From NCBI GenBank assembly GCA_031272505.1, contig JAISTQ010000023.1, positions 1 to 62,378 on the forward strand: DNA of 62,378 bases. Reading direction: 5' to 3'. Positions 1-8,100 of the stretch are shown piece by piece. The notes under the pieces are model-generated. The model saw nothing but the letters and a program-made list of their open reading frames with translations. It was not told the origin of the DNA and searched no databases. The position numbers and the translations under genes are program-made. Positions within the stretch are counted from its first letter, which is position 1; each line of letters opens with the position of its first letter. Source of the stretch: Propionibacteriaceae bacterium. GTDB lineage: Bacteria; Actinomycetota; Actinomycetes; Propionibacteriales; Propionibacteriaceae.

Positions 1-149
1 GACGGGCTCTTTCAGATTTGAGTTTTGGCACTTTTCGTCGGCGTGTCACGACAACAACTCATCACGGTACGACGATGCTGGGTTGATCGGCGGCAGCAGG
101 TGTATCTGGAGGCGCCCGCCGTTGGGTGCCGGGAGGCTCTGGCGTCGGG

Positions 150-785
150 TTACCAGGGTTGTGGGGATGTGGAGGTGTCGGCAGGGCGGATGGTGAGGGC
201 GTAGACGAGGGGGGCGGCGGCGAAGGCGAGGGTGGAGATGGTGTTGAGGATGCTTTCGGGGTATTGGAAGTATGCAAGGCCGGTGCTTGCGATGCTGCTG
301 ATCGGGTTCACGAGGGACAGGATCAGCAGTAGGCCGGCGACGGCGGCGGTGATCGTGGCCAGGGTGTGCAACCGCGCGGCTGGTTTGGCAAACGCCACGG
401 CCAGAACCAGCACGTCCAAGACCAGCCAAAAGGCGGTGTCGAGCACGGGGAGCAGGCTCCAGTCGTTCTCCAGGGACAGCGGGCTGAAGTGTCCGATCAT
501 GGTCCAGCAATCCACGAAGAACAGGATGGCGTACACCGACGCCCCAGGTAAGACGCGCTGCTTTCCGAAAGCCAGGAACAGGATTCCCGCGGCGATGCCG
601 AGGACGACGATGAGTATCAACTGGACTAGCCCGGATTCAAACGCGAAGGCTATCGGCAGGCTGGTCCAGTAGATCGTTTCCGAGATGGCCATGGCCGCCC
701 CGGCGAACAGCAGCAGCAGGCCGGTGACCAGCGCCCCACTCGCGGTGAGGTGGTTGCGGGTGGTGGTGATGGCTGGTGTCGTCAT
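150..785 (-). CDS. Four- to six-helix membrane protein of unknown function, last gene of the effector operon
   Basis: A 211-residue protein made almost entirely of hydrophobic segments, roughly at residues 15-40, 48-75, 83-105, 117-137 and 145-195, separated by short polar loops; it is an integral membrane protein. I recognise no family. The ATG is preceded by a good ribosome binding site (AGGGGAAG, a few bases upstream). It follows the 191-aa gene by 30 bases, so it is probably co-transcribed with the putative type VII substrates upstream. By position it could be an immunity protein, a membrane partner of the secreted proteins or an unrelated passenger; none of these is shown by the sequence. 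The coding call rests on the RBS, length and consistent codon bias. Confidence 0.7.
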   Translation of the reverse strand: MTTPAITTTRNHLTASGALVTGLLLLFAGAAMAISETIYWTSLPIAFAFESGLVQLILIVVLGIAAGILFLAFGKQRVLPGASVYAILFFVDCWTMIGHFSPLSLENDWSLLPVLDTAFWLVLDVLVLAVAFAKPAARLHTLATITAAVAGLLLILSLVNPISSIASTGLAYFQYPESILNTISTLAFAAAPLVYALTIRPADTSTSPQPW

Positions 786-815
786 GTCTTCCCCTGACAG
801 ATCGAGTGAATATGG

Positions 816-1391
816 CTAGGCCAACGTGATTCCCGCCATGAGTGCCAGTATCTCACGGTCCACGAGGGCGATCAACTGCAGATCGGGGCTGAAAGTGGAA
901 CCCATAGCCACGATGTTGGTGCCGTCTTTGTTGAGCAACCGGAAATAGAAGAAGCCGCCGATGGTGGGATTGGGAACGTCGGGCGCGGGAGCTTCTCCAG
1001 ATAGCTGGTTGAGCGGGACGAAGCTCACCCAGCGCAAGCCCATCTCGCCGTTCGGCAGTTGCACCTCGGAGAAGTTCTCCACGGTCTCGACTCCCAGCTT
1101 CGCAACGGCAGCCGGTAACAACTCGGTGGTACCGACCTCGCCGCATTCGATCAGCACCTTTACCGGAGAATCCATCTGGGTGTTCAACATCAGGAAGGCG
1201 CTGCCATCCGTGTATTCCACCGGGACGAGATTGTCGGTAAGCGCGGCAGTCAGATCGGGCACAGGTAGTGGCTGCGCTCCAATCTGCACTCGGGCCTCAT
1301 TGATGGAAAGCACCTTTGCGGCAACCTCGTCTGGGGGTATGTTGAGTTCAGCCCAGAACAACGGGTTGTAGGTGACGGTAAACTCAGCCAT
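816..1391 (-). CDS. Unknown soluble protein of the putative type VII effector operon (191 aa)
   Basis: No signal peptide, membrane segment or recognised motif. The chain has alternating hydrophobic strands and looks like a compact alpha/beta fold; it ends in a hydrophobic helix-like stretch. Its start overlaps the end of the 225-aa gene by 8 bases, so the two are almost certainly translated together. Small soluble proteins encoded just after type VII substrates are often chaperones or immunity factors, and that is the most economical idea here, but it is inference from position only. Confidence 0.65.
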   Translation of the reverse strand: MAEFTVTYNPLFWAELNIPPDEVAAKVLSINEARVQIGAQPLPVPDLTAALTDNLVPVEYTDGSAFLMLNTQMDSPVKVLIECGEVGTTELLPAAVAKLGVETVENFSEVQLPNGEMGLRWVSFVPLNQLSGEAPAPDVPNPTIGGFFYFRLLNKDGTNIVAMGSTFSPDLQLIALVDREILALMAGITLA

Positions 1392-2061
1392 TGAACCTCA
1401 CAGTCAACATGATCTGATCGAAGAGCTCGATAAGCAGATCGGATAATTCTCGGAACTCATCGTTGTCCTGCTCGATCACCGAGAAGGCGAAGATGACCCA
1501 GCCCTCAGATCGCTCCGGATGGCCGATGAAGTAAACCACACGGTGGCTACTGAAAGTGGTGTCCGCCGCTTGCGGGCGCTCGGTGATCGAATCGGCGACT
1601 CCCAACTCATTGATCATCGCGTCGATGGCTTGCTGCGGGTCGCCGAAATCGGCGGGCTTCTTGGCCTCGGTCCGCAAGGCGACCAGGTCTTCCACCTCAA
1701 CCAAGGTGGCGCTGGTGTCTCGCGATGCGATTGCCGCGATGAACTCCACCGGATCGCTTTCATCCGGGAGTTTCAGCGGGAATACCGCAAATGAGGCTGT
1801 GGAGACGACGCCGGTCGATTGCAACGTGGGCAGCACTAGATCCAGTGCCTCTTGCCCTTCCGCCTCGGCGAGTTGGTTGCCGATCGCGCTGCGCAGATTG
1901 GCCTTGACCAAAGCACGCTTGTCGCCCAGTTCGCGACCTTCCACCAGCGCGTCCACGTACCGGCTGATCTGCGGATCGAGCGGACGACGCATGTCGAAGC
2001 GGAACCAGCCTGGCGGAAGGACGAACTCGTACCGGCGTTGATCGGTTGTTGTGGTGGCCAT
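1384..2061 (-). CDS. Unknown soluble protein of the putative type VII effector operon (225 aa)
   Basis: A soluble protein opening with a motif of the form YEFVLPPGWFRFDMR, which I associate loosely with uncharacterised actinobacterial proteins encoded near type VII loci, though I cannot name a family. Length 225 residues, acidic, no signal peptide or transmembrane helix. It lies 25 bases after the signal-domain effector gene and overlaps the next gene by 8 bases, so it belongs to the same transcript. Chaperone, targeting factor or immunity protein are all possible; the sequence does not decide. Confidence 0.65.
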   Translation of the reverse strand: MATTTTDQRRYEFVLPPGWFRFDMRRPLDPQISRYVDALVEGRELGDKRALVKANLRSAIGNQLAEAEGQEALDLVLPTLQSTGVVSTASFAVFPLKLPDESDPVEFIAAIASRDTSATLVEVEDLVALRTEAKKPADFGDPQQAIDAMINELGVADSITERPQAADTTFSSHRVVYFIGHPERSEGWVIFAFSVIEQDNDEFRELSDLLIELFDQIMLTVRFNG

Positions 2062-2086
2062 GTTGTACCCCTATCTCAGATGGAAC

Positions 2087-3346
2087 TCACTGCTCGCAGC
2101 AGCACTGCTTATCAAAATACCGGTTCGGGACGCTTCTGCGCCACTTGGAGTACTGCTCGGCGATCTGCTTGGCGATGAACGGCGCCGGCAGGACCGGCCA
2201 CGTGGGCGCCACCCACGTCGGGACGTAGAAGGGGACGGGGTTCTTCATCTGGAACTCAACGCCATCTCTGACGAGATTCTTCACCGCGTCAGTTTGAAGT
2301 ACCGTCACAATTCCAGTCTTTATGCCTTCAACGAGGAATGTCTTGGCGACAGTCTTGCCCACAGTACTGGCAACACCACCACCTGGGAGGAAGGTGATTA
2401 CCGCGCTTGCCCCAAAAATCAGCCCTTCAGTCGTGAAGTCCACGAAAGCGTCGGACACCTTATCGAAGGTGGTGAAGCCATTGGCGCACTTATAGGCAGT
2501 TACTCCGAAATTGCAACCCGCCTTGATCGTGCTCCACAGGCTGGGAAGCAGCGTGATGCCGGCAATGACCGTCCCGATGATTGCCGTGACTCCCGCGGTC
2601 AGCGGGCCGAGGGCGATCAGGATGACGGAGATGATCCCCAGCACGATCGAAAGCTTGTCGATGATGTCCATAATGGTGTCGATGGCCTTGATGATCGTCT
2701 GCGCAAGCGGGCTGTTTTCCCACCAGTCGATTACCTTGTCGATGAGGTTGTCTTTGATCGCGCTGGTCTCATCGAAGTGCTTTAGGTCGGTGATGGCAGT
2801 TTTGGCTGCATCGTCCCGTTCGTCGATGATCGTCTGGAGCCGTCTGCGCAGCTCGGGCAGCTTCACTTGATTGTAGGTTTTTACCTGGCTGTTTGCCGCA
2901 TTAGCCTGTCGAACCAAGTCATCAACCTCTGCATCCGACGCGCCGTTGCCAGCAGCCTGTCGGCTCATATTCGCATAATACTGTTGCTTTTCAGCAGCCG
3001 AATTGGCCGCCGCCCGAGCGTTTTGTGCTTCCTCCAGCAGCTTGAGTGACTTCGTCTGGCAATCACGCAGTTCCGGGTGGTACGCACCCAGAACATCAGC
3101 AGCGCCACTCACGCGGGACTCGATCTTAGCTAGGCCTTGCCTAACCAGTTGAATATCCTCAATAATCTTCTGGATGCCCTTGCCAGTGTTCCGTGAATCA
3201 AACTGCAATCGCTGTAGGTTGGTCTGTGCTTCGCGAATGGCGGTGCCAGTGTTCCTTAGCTTCGAGGCTTCCACGTCGATGGCGCCGGGATCGCCTGGAA
3301 TCGGGTCTCCGCCACAAAGCGGACTCCAATCAGTAGGGCGAGTCAT
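2087..3346 (-). CDS. Putative type VII secretion substrate with N-terminal T7SS-signal-like domain
   Basis: The first 25 residues carry the pattern GGDPIPGDPGAI, close to the start of the 'putative T7SS secretion signal' domain found in actinobacterial polymorphic-toxin-like proteins. Residues about 25-200 are long amphipathic helices rich in Ala, Gln and Lys, as expected for a WXG100/LXG-like four-helix arrangement. Residues about 215-345 contain three or four hydrophobic segments (around 228-275 and 300-325) that could insert into a membrane. The C-terminus (about 345-419) is a proline- and aromatic-rich tail ending in three consecutive cysteines. No toxin domain is recognisable. ATG overlaps the stop of the upstream 525-aa gene by 4 bases (ATGA). 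It may act on a membrane rather than as an enzyme; that is inference. Confidence 0.7.
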   Translation of the reverse strand: MTRPTDWSPLCGGDPIPGDPGAIDVEASKLRNTGTAIREAQTNLQRLQFDSRNTGKGIQKIIEDIQLVRQGLAKIESRVSGAADVLGAYHPELRDCQTKSLKLLEEAQNARAAANSAAEKQQYYANMSRQAAGNGASDAEVDDLVRQANAANSQVKTYNQVKLPELRRRLQTIIDERDDAAKTAITDLKHFDETSAIKDNLIDKVIDWWENSPLAQTIIKAIDTIMDIIDKLSIVLGIISVILIALGPLTAGVTAIIGTVIAGITLLPSLWSTIKAGCNFGVTAYKCANGFTTFDKVSDAFVDFTTEGLIFGASAVITFLPGGGVASTVGKTVAKTFLVEGIKTGIVTVLQTDAVKNLVRDGVEFQMKNPVPFYVPTWVAPTWPVLPAPFIAKQIAEQYSKWRRSVPNRYFDKQCCCEQ

Positions 3347-4920
3347 CGCTGTTCTCCTTCCTTATCGTCGGTGGGTTCAACCGGCTTCTTCAGCCTTTCT
3401 TTACGGTCTTCGTAGCTGCCGCCACCACCGCCCATGCGGCCCATGCCGGCCATTGCGCCCATGCCGGCCATGCCCATGCCCGCCGAAGCCGCGGTGCCGT
3501 CGCTGTCGGCGGATTCAAAGCTGCTGCTCGACGCATCCGCCCAATCGGAGGAGCTGTCTGTCGAGCTGAGCAGATCAGATGGCGAGGTGTCCAGCGAGCT
3601 AAAAGAGCCACCAGAAGAAGATGCGGCGTCATCAAGGGGGATGCTGCCCCCACCGCCGCCACCGCCGCCGCCGCCACTGCCGCCGGAGCTGAGGCTGCTG
3701 CCGTCACCGAGGTCGGTATCCGTGAGCGGGGTGCCTTCAGCCTCAGCCGCCGCCAGCCGCTCACGGAGCGCACCCGCGCGATCCCAACTATCCATCTCCA
3801 CGTTCAGGCCTTCGCCTGCCGTGCCCTCACCGCTTGTAGCCGTACCATCAGCACTGGCGCCGAACAGCGAGCCAGTCGCTGCCGTGCCTTCTCCACCGGA
3901 ACTCGCTCCGGTATCCGCACTTGTCGTGCCGTCGGTGCCCTCGGTGCCGGTGCCCAACCCGGAACCGGTATCAGTACCCGCGTCTGTCGTCCCGCCGGAA
4001 GTGCTCGGGGTGGCCACCGGATCATCAATCCCGATCTCCCCACCGCCAAGTTGCGGATCGCCATCGCCGTCGTCAAACTCGGTGGTGATCACCGAGCCAT
4101 CCTCGCCCTTCAACACCGCGATGATGTCGTCGGGGTCTTTGGGATCGACGGTGATTTCCACATCGTCATCGGCGATGCCCATCTCCGCCAACTCTTTCTT
4201 GATTCGATCCGAAAGCGGCAGATCGGCATCCGGGCCGGTGTCCGTGCCGTTTGCCTTGGCGTTCTGAATCCGCTGCCAGATGGCGTAGATGGCGCCCAAG
4301 GTGCTGCCCACCACTAGCGGTTCCATCGGATCGAGCGGGATCTCGCCGGTATCGGTACCTGGAGTGGTGGTGGGGTCATCCGGAGACGACACCGGGTCAG
4401 TGCCAACGTTTACAGACTGATTGTTGTTGTTGTTCTGCTCCACGTTGACCGCGTTCTCGATGTTGATGTTGGGGCTGCCTCCAGTGCCAGAGCCGGAGCC
4501 ACCTCCGCCGCCTCCGCCAGTCGATGGCGTGACGGGCTGGTCGGGCGTGGGATCCGGTTTTTCCTTGTTGTCCGGATCGTCGTGCTTGTCCTGATCGTCG
4601 TGCTTGTCCTTGTTGTCGTCACGCTTCCGATCATGATCATCATCGGAGTCGCCCAATTGCGCATCGGCGTCTTTCCAGGCTTGCAGGTTCGTGTCTATCT
4701 CGTCTCGACACGCCTGTAATTGCTCAACCATCCAGCCCCGCTTGATCCTCCAGTTCTCCGAGAACTGTTTGAGCGAACAAGCCAGACCGTTGTGGCCCAC
4801 GGCGCTACCCAAATCGGTGAAGGATTGGGTGTTGCTCTCTAGGCTGGTGATGATGGTATCGAGATTAAGTATGGCGTTCTCGTAGTCCGCGTAGGTGACT
4901 CTAAGATCGTGGTGTCCCAT
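3343..4920 (-). CDS. WXG100-like N-terminus fused to a long low-complexity Asp/Gly/Ser tail; putative T7SS substrate or adaptor
   Basis: A 525-residue protein. Residues 1-95 form a helical hairpin-like region with a central pair of tryptophans (ENWRIKRGW), resembling a WXG100-type module. Then come a run of Asp/Lys (about 95-125), glycine- and asparagine-rich linkers, an acidic Thr/Gly/Asp-rich stretch to about residue 340, Ser-rich repeats, and a Gly/Met-rich segment (repeated MAGMG units) near residue 490 before a charged C-terminus. There is no signal peptide. A strong RBS (AAAGGAG, 6 bases from the ATG) opens the second operon after a 187-bp gap from the ATPase gene, and the stop overlaps the next start. 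The tail looks intrinsically disordered; a secreted or wall-spanning role is inferred from the neighbours. Confidence 0.7.
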   Translation of the reverse strand: MGHHDLRVTYADYENAILNLDTIITSLESNTQSFTDLGSAVGHNGLACSLKQFSENWRIKRGWMVEQLQACRDEIDTNLQAWKDADAQLGDSDDDHDRKRDDNKDKHDDQDKHDDPDNKEKPDPTPDQPVTPSTGGGGGGGSGSGTGGSPNINIENAVNVEQNNNNNQSVNVGTDPVSSPDDPTTTPGTDTGEIPLDPMEPLVVGSTLGAIYAIWQRIQNAKANGTDTGPDADLPLSDRIKKELAEMGIADDDVEITVDPKDPDDIIAVLKGEDGSVITTEFDDGDGDPQLGGGEIGIDDPVATPSTSGGTTDAGTDTGSGLGTGTEGTDGTTSADTGASSGGEGTAATGSLFGASADGTATSGEGTAGEGLNVEMDSWDRAGALRERLAAAEAEGTPLTDTDLGDGSSLSSGGSGGGGGGGGGGSIPLDDAASSSGGSFSSLDTSPSDLLSSTDSSSDWADASSSSFESADSDGTAASAGMGMAGMGAMAGMGRMGGGGGSYEDRKERLKKPVEPTDDKEGEQR

Positions 4921-4982
4921 GTCCTACTCCTTTCTTCCGATACCTATCCAACCACCTTGCAAAACCCCTTGCAATGGGTGGA

Positions 4983-5007
4983 ATCACCCATGTCGCGGAT
5001 GGGTGAT
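4983..5007. repeat. Perfect 9-bp inverted repeat between the ATPase gene and the effector operon
   Basis: ATCACCCAT at 4983-4991 and ATGGGTGAT at 4999-5007 with a 7-base spacer. There is no following T-run on the minus strand, so it is not a standard intrinsic terminator. It lies about 60 bases upstream of the effector operon start and may be an operator or an mRNA stem-loop. A third ACCCAT half-site direction-matched to one arm follows directly on the minus strand, which favours a protein binding site. Confidence 0.5.
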
Positions 5008-5072
5008 CGGAACGGGAGCGAGAGCAGGCCAGCAGCGGGCCCGAATTCGAGGCGCAGGCGCGGCTAACCGGT

Positions 5073-5086
5073 GCCGGAAAACCGGC
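5073..5086 (-). other. Short GC hairpin 22 bases after the ATPase stop codon
   Basis: GCCGG, AAAA loop, CCGGC at 5073-5086, read on the minus strand as a stem with a TTTT loop. No T-run follows, so termination is uncertain. Its placement between two transcription units suggests an mRNA 3' end or processing site. Confidence 0.3.
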
Positions 5087-5107
5087 CTGCAACGTCAAAC
5101 GCGCGCG

Positions 5108-8100
5108 TCAGTCAACCAGCGGAATCTGCAACTGCCGCGCCTTGCCGGCGTGCACCCACCAGCCGCGGCCGGGCGGCGGGTCGGCTTTGCGGAAGCGGGG
5201 CAGCGAGGTGCGCAGCAGCGAATCGCCGTCGGAGCTGTCCGCCTGCAGCAGCAGGCCGGTGCGGGTGTTGCGCACCTCCATCAGCAGCGGCCACGAGCTG
5301 TTCCAAGTGGTGAACTCGCCCTCGGCGATGAACAGGTGGCTGTTCGCCTTGCAGCCCTTCACCACCTCGGTGAGCAAATTCTCCACCTTTGACGAAAGGA
5401 ACTCCGGATACGATTCCACCAGCACCGCGAGCTGCGGCTCGTCCATCGGGTTTTCCTCGCTCACCAGCGGCTTCAGCCGCTCCAACAGCTTCTCGCAGGC
5501 GTCCATGCCGGTAGCCGACATGCTCCACAGCTCCAACTCCGAAAGCGGCGAACGCTTCGGAGACAGATGGACGATGGGAATCTTCGGCCGCCAAGAGCGC
5601 AGCGAGGTGGCGAACCACTTCAGCGTGTTCGTCCGCCCCGACTGCACCGGACCGGCCACCAGGAACGCGCCCACCGGATCGAAACTGATCGGAGCCAAGG
5701 TGGTGTCGGAGACGCCGAGCACCGGCTTGCCGTCGATCTGCTCGGGCATCTCCGCCGCCGGAATCTCGGTGCCCAGCGACTGGATCCGGTACGGCTCCGG
5801 CTCGTTCAAAGTCTTGCGGAACTCAGCCAGCTCCTCGATGGTGCGCGATTGCGCCGCCATGTTGATGTTGTCGCCCAGGATCGCCAACTGCAACTCCTGG
5901 GCCATGCCCACCTGCAGCGCGCGGCCGGGCGGGGAGGACGGATCGAGCACGTCCTTGGGCAGCGAGAAGAAGCGGTAGCCGTCCTCGTCGGTCTGCCGGA
6001 GCACCACCTTGCGCTGGAAGGCCGCCCCCACCGAGGTGTTGATCGCGGCCGGACGGTCCGCCGTCACCGCGAAGTGGATGCCGACGCCCCGGCCGTCCAC
6101 CAGCAACTGCTGGAACAGCCCGAAGATGGCCGCCTTGTCCGTGGTCGACTCATAGGAGGTCTTGAACGCGGCATAGCCGTCGACGAGCACCATGATGCGC
6201 GGCTCATCCGCCTTGCCGGTAGCCCGCCGGTACTCCCCCAGCGTGGGGGCCTTCGCCATCGAATACCGGGCCGCCCGCTCGTCCGCGGTAGCCCGCAGCC
6301 AGCGGAACAGCCGGGCCACCCGCTCGTCGTCGTCACCGCCGATGATCGAGCCGACATTCGGCAGCGGATCGAGCAGCCCCAAACCGCCGCCGGCGAAATC
6401 CACGCCATAGATGTGCACGCTGCCCGAACGCGGGGTGATGGACGCCGCCAGCGCCAGCGAGCGCAACGCGGTGGTCTTGCCCGAGCCGCCGGCGCCATAG
6501 TAGGCGATGTTGCCCTCGTGATCGGGCTGGAAAAACTCGACGCGCTGGGCCTGGTTGTCCGGATCGTCGATCACGCCGAGCACCAGCTCGGTGTCCCGCC
6601 GCTGCGGCAGCTTGGTGAGGTCGTAGGTGAGCGCCAGGCCCTCCAGCCACGGCTTGCGCGGGGCCGGAATCGAGGCCGCCTTCGCCGCCGCCGAGATCGA
6701 GGCGACCAAGCGGTCGATGTCGGTGTCCAGATCGTCCAGATTCGTCTGCGGCTTGGGCACCTGCCACGGCCGTCCGATGCCGAAGCTCATCTCAGCGATG
6801 TCCACCGGCGCCGCAATCGCGGTCTTCGGCGTCTTCGCCCCCGGATAGCCGGATTGGAACTGCGCCACCCGTCCGGGGCCGGTCTTCGCCGCGCCGCGAC
6901 CCGGCGTGCCCGGATCGAAGTAGGCGGCCGTCTTCTCGCCCAAGACGTCCGTAGAGTCGTGCTCGTCGGCCATCCGCAGCGCCACCCGCAGGTTGGTGTT
7001 GGCGCGCAGGTTGTCCTTGATGACGCCGGCTGGACGCTGGGTGGCCAAAATCAGGTGCAAACCGAGCGAACGCCCCCGCTGGGCCACGTCGACGACGCCG
7101 TCCACGAACTCGGGCACCTCGCCCACCAGCGCGGCAAACTCGTCCACCACGATGATCAGCGAAGGCGGGCAATCCGGATCGCCGCGTTTCTCCAACTCCA
7201 CCAGATCCTTGGCGCTCTTCTCGTTGAGCAGATGCTCGCGGTGCCGCAGCTCGGCCCGCAGGCTGGTCAGCGCCCGGCGCACCAGATACGGCGACAGGTC
7301 GGTGACCAAACCGACGGTGTGCGGCAGATCGAGGCAGCGGGAGAAGGCCGAGCCGCCCTTGTAATCCACGAACAGGAAGGAGACCCGATCCGGCGAATGG
7401 GCGGTCGCCATCCCCAGCACCCAGGCTTGCAGGAACTCGGATTTGCCGGCGCCCGTCGTCCCGCCCACCAGCGCGTGCGGCCCTTGGGTGCGCAGATCCA
7501 AAGTGAAGACGTCGGTGCCCGCGTGGCCCACCACCGCGCGCAGCCGCACCGAGTTGCGCAGCGGTTTGGGCACCGCGCCCGGAGTGCGGTCGATGATGGA
7601 TTGGTTCTCGCGCCAGCGGCTCACCACCGCCTGCGGGTCATCAGCCACCTCCTGGCCGGTCAAAGTGACCAAGGTGACCGCTTTGGGCAAGTCGGAGGCG
7701 TCCTCCACGGGCACCCCGGCATCGAGCACCGGGGCCAACACCCGGCCCAACTGATCGGCGATCCGCTGGTCGATGGGCTCCGGGATCACCGGCGTGTAGA
7801 TCAAACCTTGACGGACCTTGCCCACCCGGGTGCCCTGCGGGCCAGCCTCCAAGAACGTCCGGCAGGCGCCGGGCAGCAGTTCTTTGGTGGGCTCGCACCA
7901 CACCATGTGCACACCCACGTCCGGGCCGCGTTCGGCGATCCGCGTCAACCGGGCGCGATCCACCGTCGCCCCGTCCACCAGCACGATCACCGTGGGCAGC
8001 AGCGGCTTGTCGCCCTCCTCCTCGGTCTTGTTCTCCGGGCCGCGCGGGGTCGGCTCGCCCTTCGCGCCCCGGGAGGCCACCAACTCCTCCAAGTGCGAGA

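Noticed and set aside
1-149. Possible gene end at the left edge (a frame closing with TGA at 19-21)
   Set aside because: Only six codons are visible and nothing in them is recognisable; no other feature was seen in this stretch.
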